Below, one piece after another: positions 25,724 to 33,815 of a DNA stretch of 40,147 nt. A program made the position numbers and the translations under genes. Numbering within the stretch: the stretch's first letter is position 1; each line of letters opens with the position of its first letter. The DNA is from Anderseniella sp. Alg231-50 (lineage in GTDB: Bacteria; Pseudomonadota; Alphaproteobacteria; Rhizobiales; Aestuariivirgaceae), in contig NZ_LT703003.1 of the NCBI RefSeq assembly GCF_900149695.1, positions 2,196,773-2,236,919 on the forward strand. Reading direction: 5' to 3'. Under the pieces are notes generated by a model. It saw nothing but the letters and a program-made list of their open reading frames with translations, was not told the origin of the DNA and searched no databases.

Positions 25724-27837
25724 CACCGGCGCAGCGGGCAAACCTCGAACGGCTGCTGCAACCGCGCCAGATTGCCTTTGTAGGCGGTCGTGACGCAGCA
25801 GTGGCAATCGGTGAAGCAAAACGGATCGGGTTTGAAGGCTCCATCTGGCCGGTGAATCCGAAACGTGCCGAGATGCACGGGATCACCTGTTTTGCATCCG
25901 TTGAGGACTTGCCGGAGGCGCCTGATGCCGTGTTCCTCGCCGTACCGGTGCAGCAGGCTATCGATACGGTGAGACGGCTTGCCGGTATCGGAGCCGGTGG
26001 CATTGTCTGCTACTCGGCCGGGTTCGGGGAGGTCGGCACAGCTGGACAGAAGGCGGAACAGGCCCTGATCGAGGCAGCAGGCTCAATGGCACTGGTCGGG
26101 CCAAACTGCTACGGCATGATCAACTATCTGACCCGATCCGCCTTGTGGCCATTTGCACATGGCGGATCAACACCGGGCTATGGCGCTGCAATCATTACCC
26201 AGTCGGGGATGCTGTCTTCCGACCTGACCATGTCTCAACGCTCCTTGCCCCTGTCTCACATGATCTCAATCGGCAACCAGTCGGTTATTGCGATTGAAGA
26301 CCTGGTGGAGGTGTTGTGCGAAAAACCGGAAGTGCGCGCCATCGGTCTGCATATCGAAGGGCTGAAACATGCCGGTCGATTTGCAACTGCCGCTACCAGG
26401 GCGGCACAATTTGGCAAGCCGATCGTTGCGCTGAAAAGCGGATCGTCAACCATCGGCAAGTCCCTGACGACAAGTCACACCGGCTCGTTGTCGGGAGAGG
26501 ACGATTTATACGATGCCCTGTTCAAACGCTGCGGCATCGTGCGGGTGTTCAACCCGGCACAAATGCTGGAAACACTCAAATTCATGTGCATTGCGGGAAT
26601 ACCGGCCAACAATCGCGTCGCTGGTTTTACCTGCTCCGGCGGCGGCGCAACAATGCTGGCCGACCATGGCGAGAAAATCGGATTGGCGTTTCCGGCGCAC
26701 GATGGTGCCGTTACCGACAAATTGTGCCAGTTGCTTCCGTCTACCGCTACTGTCTCCAACCCTCTCGATTACACGACACCGATCTGGGGTCACGCCGAGA
26801 TGACACGGCCGGTTTTCTCCGCAGCGCTCGCCACTGAAGCAGGTACAGTCGTGCTGGTGCAGGATTATCCGGCTTCCGGGCTGGATGAGTCGCGACTGGT
26901 TTACCTTGCTGACGCTGATGCCTTTGCAGACGCAGCACTGGCCGCCGGTACACCGGCGGTGGTTTGCTCTACCTTGCCGGAAAACATGGATACCGCAACA
27001 CGCGACCACCTCATTTCCCGGGGCGTTGCGCCAATGCAGGGCATCAATGACTGCCTGGATGCAATTGCTGCCGCGGCGGCATGGAGACAGATGCATCAGC
27101 GCATTGCGCATCAACCGCCAGCAGAATTGCTGGGCGGCGGGGTTATGCAGAAAGTCGTGGCTGTCGACGAAGCTGCGGCAAAGAACCGGCTGTCCGAAGC
27201 GGGCATACCGGTGCCGTCGGGCACCGTCTGCTGCCGATCAGACACCGCCGCCGCTGCTGCCGCGCTGGGCTTTCCGGTCGCCATCAAGTTGGTTCACGAG
27301 AAGCTGCTGCACAAGACGGAAGCGGGCGCAGTCGTGTTGAACATCAACTCTCGAACAGAAGTGACCGATGCGGTTGCACGAATTCAAAATGCTGTAGCAA
27401 CCCGCCTGCCTGATGCAGCGAGTGACCGATGGCTGGTTGAAAAGATGCAGGCGAAGCCCCTGGCCGAACTCATCGTCAGCGTGCGCGAAGATGCCCAGTT
27501 CGGACTGGCCATGACAATCGGCAGCGGCGGTGTGCTGGTGGAACTGGTGGCAGATTCCACTACCGTGCTGCTGCCGTGCACAAGGGACGATTTGATCGAG
27601 GCAATTGGCAGCTTGCGCGTATCGCGGCTGCTTGACGGTTTTCGAGGCGGCGCAACGGCAGACAAACGCAAACTGGCGGACCAACTGCTCAAGCTGGCGG
27701 GCTTTATGGTGCTCAATCGGGGTGATGTGGCGGAAATCGAGATCAACCCGATGTTTGTCTATGAAAACAATCTTTGTGCGGTGGATGCACTGATGCACAT
27801 CACGGCCCCTGCGGAATCAGTGTCGAAACAGGAGTGA
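25720..27837 (+). CDS. Acetate-CoA ligase family protein (ADP-forming), fused subunits
   Basis: The 705-residue protein fuses both parts of NDP-forming acyl-CoA synthetases. The N-terminal CoA-binding half has QIAFVGG, GFEGSIWPVNPKR, VGPNCYGMINY and the predicted phosphohistidine segment TSHTGSLSGEDDLYDALF. The C-terminal ATP-grasp half has AKNRLSEAGIPVPSG, GFPVAIKLVHEKLLHKTEAG, FGLAMTIGSGGVLVELVADS and EIEINPMFVYEN. It interconverts acid + CoA + ATP with acyl-CoA + ADP + phosphate. In this operon it could activate the substrate or recover ATP from betainyl-CoA made by BKACE, replacing the thioesterase CdhC, which is absent. It overlaps the ACAD gene by four bases (ATGA). Confidence 0.88.
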   Translation: MTPAQRANLERLLQPRQIAFVGGRDAAVAIGEAKRIGFEGSIWPVNPKRAEMHGITCFASVEDLPEAPDAVFLAVPVQQAIDTVRRLAGIGAGGIVCYSAGFGEVGTAGQKAEQALIEAAGSMALVGPNCYGMINYLTRSALWPFAHGGSTPGYGAAIITQSGMLSSDLTMSQRSLPLSHMISIGNQSVIAIEDLVEVLCEKPEVRAIGLHIEGLKHAGRFATAATRAAQFGKPIVALKSGSSTIGKSLTTSHTGSLSGEDDLYDALFKRCGIVRVFNPAQMLETLKFMCIAGIPANNRVAGFTCSGGGATMLADHGEKIGLAFPAHDGAVTDKLCQLLPSTATVSNPLDYTTPIWGHAEMTRPVFSAALATEAGTVVLVQDYPASGLDESRLVYLADADAFADAALAAGTPAVVCSTLPENMDTATRDHLISRGVAPMQGINDCLDAIAAAAAWRQMHQRIAHQPPAELLGGGVMQKVVAVDEAAAKNRLSEAGIPVPSGTVCCRSDTAAAAAALGFPVAIKLVHEKLLHKTEAGAVVLNINSRTEVTDAVARIQNAVATRLPDAASDRWLVEKMQAKPLAELIVSVREDAQFGLAMTIGSGGVLVELVADSTTVLLPCTRDDLIEAIGSLRVSRLLDGFRGGATADKRKLADQLLKLAGFMVLNRGDVAEIEINPMFVYENNLCAVDALMHITAPAESVSKQE

Positions 27838-27874
27838 AGCCAAGCCTGTCTCAACTGCCTGTTTTCACCCTGAT

Positions 27875-27914
27875 GGCGAATTTTAAACAATTCCGGCGAA
27901 TTTCCGACAATTCT
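27875..27914. promoter_or_regulatory. Tandem 20-bp operator-like repeats
   Basis: Two adjacent 20-bp copies, GGCGAATTTTAAACAATTCC (27875-27894) and GGCGAATTTCCGACAATTCT (27895-27914), differ only in the three middle bases and the last base. Each contains GAATT-N6-AATTC, a short inverted repeat. The same element occurs at 23533 and in part at 33339-33373. They lie 167 bases before the solute-binding protein gene and resemble direct repeats bound by AraC-type regulators. Confidence 0.7.
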
Positions 27915-28080
27915 GTATCGAAGGGGTTGCTTGAATTGACAACTACCGAGATCGGGCAAAGCCGGGCAGTCCACACTTGATGCAGACAGCCCAATATTTC
28001 AGGCGCAAGTCCGACAGACATGTTCCCGGGATGCCAACGTGCATCTCCCACACCTGATTCAGTTTCGGAGGAGACCAAGA

Positions 28081-29676
28081 ATGACAAAGCTGGAAGGGCT
28101 GAAAACACGCTACCAGAACAAGCAGATTTCCCGCCGCCATTTCATGGAAGGTGCCCTGGCGCTGGGCCTTGGCGTCAGTGCGGCAACCGCGTTTACCGAC
28201 AAGGTCGCGGCAGCAGTGCCAAAAAGAGGCGGTACGTTCCGGCTGGGCCTGGGCGGAGCCAGCACCACCGACTCGCTTGATCCGGCGACATTCATTTCCA
28301 CTTTTACCCAAATCGGCCTGAATTTCGGGGCGCACAACAATCTGACCGAGGTCACCGCCAGTGGCGAGATCATACCTGAACTTGCGGAAAATTTTGAATC
28401 ATCCCCGGACGCCAAAACGTGGAATTTCAAACTTCGCAAGGGCGTCGAGTTCCACAACGGGAAGTCGCTTGAGGCAGCGGATGTTATCGCCTCCATCCAA
28501 CATCACATGGGTAAAGACTCCAAGTCGGCCGCCAAACCGCTGTTGACCGATATCGAGGAAATGTCTGCACCAGACAAACACACGGTCCTGTTCAAACTTG
28601 CCAATGGCAATGCTGATTTCCCGTTCGTGATGAACGACTACCATCTGCCGATACTGCCGTCCAAAGACGGAAAGGCCGACTGGCAATCGGGAATAGGTGC
28701 CGGCGGTTACGTCCTGGGCGAGCATGACTGGGGTGTGCGTATGGAACTGAAACGCAACCCCAATTACTGGAAGGGTGACAAGGGATCACACTTTGACGAC
28801 GTCGTTTTGCTCGGCATTTCTGACTGGACCGCCCGGCAAAATGCACTGATCAACGGCCAGGTGGATGCCGTCAACAGAGTAGATCTGAAGACGGTTGACC
28901 TGCTGGCCCGCAACCCCACCGTCACCATCGACGACATAACGGGAAACCAGCACTACACAATTCCGATGAATTCATCAGTGGCGCCGTTTGACAATCTCGA
29001 TGTGCGGCTGGCGCTGAAATACGCGATCGACCGGGAGGAACTGGTCAAGAAGATCCTCAACGGTCATGGCACCCCGGCAAACGATCATCCAATCGGACCC
29101 GGACAGCGCTACTTCAACAAGGACCTGCCACAGCGGGCCTATGATCCGGATAAGGCCAGGCACCACCTGAAAAAAGCCGGGTTGGACGGCCTCAAGGTCG
29201 ATCTGCACGCTGCGAATACAGCCTTTGCCGGTGCAATCGATACTGCAGTTCTGTATCAATCGCAGGCCAAAATGGCCGGCATCGACATTAATGTCATCCG
29301 TGAGGCGGACGATGGCTACTGGACCAATGTCTGGATGAAGAAGCCCTGGAGCATGAGTTACTGGGGCGGTCGGCCGACTGCAGACTGGATGTTCACCGTG
29401 GGTTATGCCGCCGGCGGCGCCTGGAACGAGTCGTTCTGGTCAAATGACAGGTTCATGAAACTGCTGCTCGAGGCGCGTGCCGAACTTGATCATGCAAAGC
29501 GCACCGAAATGTATGCGGAGATGCAGAAGATTGTCAGTGACGACGGCGGTGCTCTGATACCGATGTATGCCAACAATGTGGATGCACGGTCAAAGAAAGT
29601 GGCAACTCCGGAGAAACTGGCATCTAACTGGGAACTGGACGGTTGGAAGTGTCTTGATCGTTGGTGGTTTGCCTGA
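28081..29676 (+). CDS. ABC transporter solute-binding protein (family 5), Tat-type signal
   Basis: The 531-residue protein begins with SRRHFMEGALALGLG, a twin-arginine-like signal, cleaved probably near VAAAV. The body matches family 5 extracellular solute-binding proteins (DppA/OppA type): GGTFRLGLGGASTTDSLDPA, WNFKLRKGVEFHNGK, LKRNPNYWKG, VRLALKYAIDREELVKKILN. These bind peptides, opines or other amines in the periplasm. The ATG has GGAGGAGA upstream; an earlier in-frame start lacks one. No ABC permease or ATPase gene is adjacent, so it must work with proteins encoded elsewhere. The upstream tandem motif suggests control together with the catabolic genes. Confidence 0.9.
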   Translation: MTKLEGLKTRYQNKQISRRHFMEGALALGLGVSAATAFTDKVAAAVPKRGGTFRLGLGGASTTDSLDPATFISTFTQIGLNFGAHNNLTEVTASGEIIPELAENFESSPDAKTWNFKLRKGVEFHNGKSLEAADVIASIQHHMGKDSKSAAKPLLTDIEEMSAPDKHTVLFKLANGNADFPFVMNDYHLPILPSKDGKADWQSGIGAGGYVLGEHDWGVRMELKRNPNYWKGDKGSHFDDVVLLGISDWTARQNALINGQVDAVNRVDLKTVDLLARNPTVTIDDITGNQHYTIPMNSSVAPFDNLDVRLALKYAIDREELVKKILNGHGTPANDHPIGPGQRYFNKDLPQRAYDPDKARHHLKKAGLDGLKVDLHAANTAFAGAIDTAVLYQSQAKMAGIDINVIREADDGYWTNVWMKKPWSMSYWGGRPTADWMFTVGYAAGGAWNESFWSNDRFMKLLLEARAELDHAKRTEMYAEMQKIVSDDGGALIPMYANNVDARSKKVATPEKLASNWELDGWKCLDRWWFA

Positions 29677-29704
29677 CGCAAACCTGACAGTTGTTTAAGA
29701 AAGC

Positions 29705-29745
29705 GACGCCGGCGCCGGATATTCCGGCGGCGGCGTTATTTTTTG
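29705..29745 (+). terminator. Rho-independent terminator
   Basis: A GC-rich hairpin pairs GACGCCGGCGCCGG (about 29705-29718) with CCGGCGGCGGCGTT (about 29724-29737), with a 5-base loop and a few mismatches. ATTTTTT follows. It lies just after the solute-binding protein gene and 23 bases before the next start, so it may reduce rather than stop transcription of the hydrolase gene. Confidence 0.75.
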
Positions 29746-29767
29746 GTGCGCTGAACAGGAGAGAAAA

Positions 29768-30598
29768 ATGATCGAAGGCGTAGTCACCGTCCAGGATGCC
29801 GAGGTTCACTACATCCAGGAAGGAAGCGGCCCGGACATCGTCTGGATCCCGGCAGGTGATCAGGCGTGCGATGTATACAGAGACCAGTTTGCGGCATTCA
29901 CGTCCGACTTCAGATGCACCTGCCTGGATCCTCGCGGTGCTGGCGAAACAGTTGCCAAAACCCCTCCGCCGTGGCCGATTGAGGCCTTCGCAGCGGACGT
30001 TGCTGAACTGATCCGGCAGGTGTGTGATCCGCCTGTCATTGTAGCCGGCCTTTCTCTGGGTGCGTTGATCACTCAGGAGCTTGCGATTTCCTACCCTGAC
30101 CTTGTCCGTCTCGCCATTCCGATGGGAACCATTGCCCGGAAGACCGGATTTGCGCGGGAATGGGAGGAGGCGGAAATCGCCATGGCGAGAGACGGGATCA
30201 GGATGCCGGAGGACTTCTCGGTTATTCACTACGCGATCCTGTCTTACCCGTCCGAGGTCATGGGCGATGACGCCTTGTGGGAGAAGGCACGGCCCTATGT
30301 CGCCAGTGCGTATGGTGATCGCGACCCGGCCATGCTGGCGGCACAGTGGCAGGCGTGCCTGGACTATGATTCACTGGAACGTCTGCCTGGCTGCATGGTG
30401 CCGATGCATGTGATTTCCTTTGAACAGGACCTGCAGACACCGCCCGCACGGGGACGGGCTGTGGCGGAAGCCGCCGGCAACGGACACTTCCACTTGCTGA
30501 AAGGCATGGCGCATTTCTCGATGTTCGGACACCGGCCGGAAGCGGTGAGCGATTGTATTCGCGATATCATCAGTGGTTACGGCCAGAGCGCGCACTGA
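29768..30598 (+). CDS. Alpha/beta hydrolase
   Basis: The 276-residue protein has the alpha/beta-hydrolase fold. The nucleophile elbow is VAGLSLGALITQEL (Ser in GLSLG). DPRGAGET follows an early strand, and GMAHFSMFGHRPEAV probably holds the catalytic His. The acidic residue is likely in FEQDLQTP. It could cleave an ester, thioester or amide, or act as a lactonase. AGGAGAG precedes the ATG. It lies after the solute-binding protein gene on the same strand, with a terminator between, and faces the convergent Rieske gene. The substrate is not recognised; hydrolysis of a carnitine-like ester would fit the neighbourhood, but this is only inference. Confidence 0.82.
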   Translation: MIEGVVTVQDAEVHYIQEGSGPDIVWIPAGDQACDVYRDQFAAFTSDFRCTCLDPRGAGETVAKTPPPWPIEAFAADVAELIRQVCDPPVIVAGLSLGALITQELAISYPDLVRLAIPMGTIARKTGFAREWEEAEIAMARDGIRMPEDFSVIHYAILSYPSEVMGDDALWEKARPYVASAYGDRDPAMLAAQWQACLDYDSLERLPGCMVPMHVISFEQDLQTPPARGRAVAEAAGNGHFHLLKGMAHFSMFGHRPEAVSDCIRDIISGYGQSAH

Positions 30599-30648
30599 AA
30601 GCTGAGACATGCCTCGAAACCCGGGAGGGCTTCGCTTGATTTGCCTGT

Positions 30649-31782
30649 TCAATCGAGCATCTGACGCGCATACCAGCGGGCAAATGCAGCCACATTGGCC
30701 TCAAGGTGAGGCTGGAACCTTCCCTGCCGGGCATAGGGTGACGACAGCCCCTGTTGCTGCGCCTCCAGTGCCGCGATGTCTTCATCCATGGCCGCGTCAA
30801 ATCTCTCATAATAACGCCTGGCATGTTGCTCGAAGTCAGGCAGCGCCACGGTTTCCGGTGGAAAGCAGATACTCTGCCTGACCATGCACCGGTCCGGTGA
30901 CAGGGGATAAGCCTCATAGACCCATAGGGCGTCCGTACTGGCGGCGAACGTCATATTGGGGAAGGCCCACGTGTACCGCGTGCCACGTGCCGGGCGGCCT
31001 TCCAGTCCGGGCATCAGGGGCAGGGCATGGTTCTGCTGGTTTTCCAGCAGGCCACCGGTGCCGTGGGTTTCGCCGAACTGGCTGGCGAATGCGCCATCGA
31101 CAAGATCGCCGGCATCGGGGTCGTGGTACAGGCCACCAAGGGTATCGGCATGAACATAGGTCAGGTGATAATACTCGTTGAACACATCGAGAAAGATTTT
31201 CCAGTTGCAGTTGACGTCAAGCTGGCGGCGGCGCGTGGTGACGAGCGAGGCCAGTGGCCACGGCTGGTGTACGGCTTCGAAATCGCCCAGATGATCATCA
31301 AGATCGTTTCGCTCGCCGTCCATTGAAATGAATGCAAACCCGGCCCGTTCGCCACATGCGAATTCGATCAGGCCGTTCTCGGATTTCTGAAAGCACGATG
31401 ACGCTTCCATGCGCGGCGCACCGGCCAAGGTGCCGTCCAAACGGTAATTCCAACCGTGAAACGGGCATTTTATGCCCCTGGTCGTTCCCTGTCCCTGCAG
31501 CAGCAAAGCGCCACGATGGCGGCACGAATTGGCGAAACACCTGATTTTACCTGCCTGGTCGCGCAGTAATATCAGGGGTACAGCCGCGATTTCCATTGCC
31601 GCGTAGCTGCCCGGCTCGGCCACAATGTCGGACCGGCCAAGACCTATCCAGCCGGTCCTGAAAATGCGCCTGGTTTCATCCTCCTGGACACTCGGATCCC
31701 GATAGCAGGCCGGTGGCAGGCTCACCGCCAACTCGGGCTCCGCGTCGCTTGCGGCCAACTGATCGATCAGGTCTGCATGCAT
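30649..31782 (-). CDS. Rieske non-heme iron oxygenase alpha subunit (quaternary-amine type)
   Basis: The 377-residue protein has a Rieske [2Fe-2S] site at Cys87-x-His89 and Cys106-x2-His109, and a mononuclear iron site NWKIFLDVFNEYYHLTYVH with His206 and His211. The residue expected to link the two centres, three before the first His, is Glu203 rather than Asp. This is seen in carnitine oxygenase CntA and glycine-betaine demethylase-type enzymes. Such enzymes cleave carnitine to trimethylamine and malic semialdehyde, or demethylate betaines releasing formaldehyde. GAGGTAG precedes the ATG. It lies six bases after the aldehyde dehydrogenase stop, in one operon. No ferredoxin-type reductase partner is present in the window. 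Confidence 0.9.
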   Translation of the reverse strand: MHADLIDQLAASDAEPELAVSLPPACYRDPSVQEDETRRIFRTGWIGLGRSDIVAEPGSYAAMEIAAVPLILLRDQAGKIRCFANSCRHRGALLLQGQGTTRGIKCPFHGWNYRLDGTLAGAPRMEASSCFQKSENGLIEFACGERAGFAFISMDGERNDLDDHLGDFEAVHQPWPLASLVTTRRRQLDVNCNWKIFLDVFNEYYHLTYVHADTLGGLYHDPDAGDLVDGAFASQFGETHGTGGLLENQQNHALPLMPGLEGRPARGTRYTWAFPNMTFAASTDALWVYEAYPLSPDRCMVRQSICFPPETVALPDFEQHARRYYERFDAAMDEDIAALEAQQQGLSSPYARQGRFQPHLEANVAAFARWYARQMLD

Positions 31783-31788
31783 TTTGCA

Positions 31789-33273
31789 CTACCTCATGAC
31801 AAACGGATTTCCCATCGGCTCACTGGAGGTGTTGATCCACACTGTCTTTGGCCGGGTGTAGTCGTAAATCGCCTGCATACCGCTTTCGCGGCCGTAACCT
31901 GAGTCCTTGCAACCGCCGAATTCGGCGATAGGCGATACGACGCGATACGTGTTGACCCACACGATGCCTGCACGAATCTGCCTGGCCACCCGCATCGTCC
32001 TTGCGCCGTTCTGGGAGAAAATCCCGGCAGCCAGACCGTGCTTGGTATCGTTGGCCATGCGGATCACGTCTTCTTCTTCCTTGAACCGCAGCACACTCAA
32101 AACCGGACCGAACAATTCTGTGTCGACGATCTGCATTTTCTGGTCCGGGCACTCAATGATGGTCGGTTCATAGAACCAGCCTCGATTGATATCGGGAGGC
32201 CGCCGGCCTCCGTTGAGCAGCTTGCCTCCCTGTTCCTGCGCCAGTGCGACCTGATGCTCTATATTGTCCAGCTGTCCCGTTGTCGCCAGTGGCCCCATCT
32301 GGGTTTCTTCCGCCAACGGGTCTCCGATCAGGATTTTTCCCGCCTGTGACACCATGGTGTCGAGGAACTTGTCGGCAATCTTGTCGTGCAGGTAGAGGCG
32401 TGATCCGGCAACGCAACTTTGCCCGCTGGCACCGAATATGCCGGCGATCGAACCGTTGACGGCGCTTTCCACATCCGCGTCATCAAACACAATGAACGGC
32501 GACTTGCCGCCAAGTTCCAGTGATACTTCGGCGAAGTTTTCCGCGGAATTGTAAAGCACGTGCCGGGCAGCGCCCGGCCCACCGGTAAAGCTGATGCGTG
32601 ACACCAGCGGATGCGAGGTCAGTGCCTTGCCGCACGGGTCGCCATGGCCGGTAACAATGTTGACCACGCCTGGAGGAAATCCGGCTTCCTCGATAAGCCG
32701 CCCAAATTCGAGCAATGGTGCAGACGCATGTTCCGATGTCTTCAGCACGACGGTGTTGCCCGCTGCCAGCGCCGGGCCGATTTTCACCGCAACCAGGAAC
32801 ATCTGGGAGTTCCACGGAACCACGGCTGCAACGACACCCAGAGGCTCCCGTATGGTCATTGCCATCATGTCGGGCTTGTCGATCGGCAGAGTTTCACCGT
32901 GCACCTTGTCGGCGCATCCGGCGTAAAAGTGAAAGAACTCCGCGATGTATTTGGCCTGCCAGCGGGTTTCCTTGAGCATCTTGCCGGTGTCGACGGTTTC
33001 GACCCGTCCCAATTCCTCCGACTTGTCGGCCAGGAGATCACCGAGTTTTCGCAGGTATTTGCCGCGCGCCGTCGGCAGGGCCCTGGCCCATTCTCCCTCA
33101 GTAAAAGCCCGATAGGCTGACTTCACAGCGCGATCCACATCGCCTGCGGTGGCCTCGGGAATGATCGCCCAGGGATCGCCGGTAGCAGGGTTTATGCTCT
33201 CGAATGTCCTGCCGTCTTCAGAGTCGACCCAGTTTCCATCGATGAGCATTTTGTAGCGCTTGAGTTCAGTCAT
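31789..33273 (-). CDS. Aldehyde dehydrogenase (betaine-aldehyde type)
   Basis: The 494-residue NAD(P)-dependent enzyme has all ALDH motifs: VVPWNSQMFLVAVKIGPALA, SLELGGKSPFIVF with the catalytic Glu, GIFGASGQSCVAGSRLY with the nucleophile Cys, ELFGPVLSVLRFKEE, and the C-terminal NTYRVVSPIAEFGGCKDSGY. The start at 33273 is preferred because GGAGGAAG lies just upstream. It oxidises an aldehyde to the acid; with the following Rieske gene this could be malic semialdehyde or a betaine aldehyde. It is divergent from the RidA gene, with a palindrome between them that carries the shared GGCGAATT motif, and leads the two-gene minus-strand operon. Confidence 0.93.
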   Translation of the reverse strand: MTELKRYKMLIDGNWVDSEDGRTFESINPATGDPWAIIPEATAGDVDRAVKSAYRAFTEGEWARALPTARGKYLRKLGDLLADKSEELGRVETVDTGKMLKETRWQAKYIAEFFHFYAGCADKVHGETLPIDKPDMMAMTIREPLGVVAAVVPWNSQMFLVAVKIGPALAAGNTVVLKTSEHASAPLLEFGRLIEEAGFPPGVVNIVTGHGDPCGKALTSHPLVSRISFTGGPGAARHVLYNSAENFAEVSLELGGKSPFIVFDDADVESAVNGSIAGIFGASGQSCVAGSRLYLHDKIADKFLDTMVSQAGKILIGDPLAEETQMGPLATTGQLDNIEHQVALAQEQGGKLLNGGRRPPDINRGWFYEPTIIECPDQKMQIVDTELFGPVLSVLRFKEEEDVIRMANDTKHGLAAGIFSQNGARTMRVARQIRAGIVWVNTYRVVSPIAEFGGCKDSGYGRESGMQAIYDYTRPKTVWINTSSEPMGNPFVMR

Positions 33274-33338
33274 ACCCGCTTCCTCCATGAAGTGTCTGGA
33301 TCAAGCGTAGCTTGCAAACCGGCAGATCAAATCAGAAA

Positions 33339-33361
33339 AATTCGCCACCTGTTGGCGAATT
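33339..33361. promoter_or_regulatory. Palindromic operator between ALDH and RidA genes
   Basis: A perfect inverted repeat has 9-bp arms, AATTCGCCA at 33339-33347 and TGGCGAATT at 33353-33361, with a 5-base centre. Read outward, each arm gives GGCGAATT, the same core as the tandem repeats at 27875-27914. It sits between two divergent promoters, so one bound regulator could control both operons. Confidence 0.65.
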
Positions 33362-33421
33362 CAGGATAATCGACTTTCCCTGGTGTCGGCTAGCCTCGAA
33401 GCAGTGCAGGGAGGAAACCGG

Positions 33422-33814
33422 ATGAACAAGAAAACCGTTATCGGCGAACCGATCGTAATCGGTGGCAGGAAACTGTCCTTGTCCCGTGCCATTCGGGCCG
33501 GAGATTTTGTTTTTCTGACGGGCCAGGTTCCGTTCAAGGGCGGCGAAGTCATGACCACCGGCACCATCGAGGATCAGACGCGCGCGGTACTGGATGACAT
33601 CAAGTCGACATTGGCCCTTGCTGATTGCCAACTTGGCGATGTTGTCAAGGCCATGATCTGGTTGCGTGATCGGGCGGATTTTCCGGGCTTCAATGCCGTT
33701 TACGGTGAGTACTTTCCTGATGACCCTCCTGCAAGGTCCGCTGTGATCAGTGAACTGCTGGTGGATGTGAGGGTGGAAGTGGAAGTTGTCGCCTATAAAC
33801 CCGAAGGCCAGTGA
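33422..33814 (+). CDS. RidA family protein (YjgF/RutC-like)
   Basis: The 130-residue protein has the chorismate-mutase-like RidA fold: IRAGDFVFLTGQVPFKGG, EDQTRAVLDDIKSTLALADC, VVKAMIWLRDRADFPGFNAV and PPARSAVISELLVDVRVEVE, where the conserved Arg of PARSAV binds the carboxylate. RidA hydrolyses reactive enamine or imine intermediates; RutC does this for aminoacrylate in uracil breakdown. A GGAGGAAA site precedes the ATG. It leads an operon with an alpha/beta hydrolase, a CoA-transferase and a flavin reductase. This is an order reminiscent of RutC-RutD-RutF with a CoA-transferase inserted. Confidence 0.9.
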   Translation: MNKKTVIGEPIVIGGRKLSLSRAIRAGDFVFLTGQVPFKGGEVMTTGTIEDQTRAVLDDIKSTLALADCQLGDVVKAMIWLRDRADFPGFNAVYGEYFPDDPPARSAVISELLVDVRVEVEVVAYKPEGQ

Positions 33815-33815
33815 C

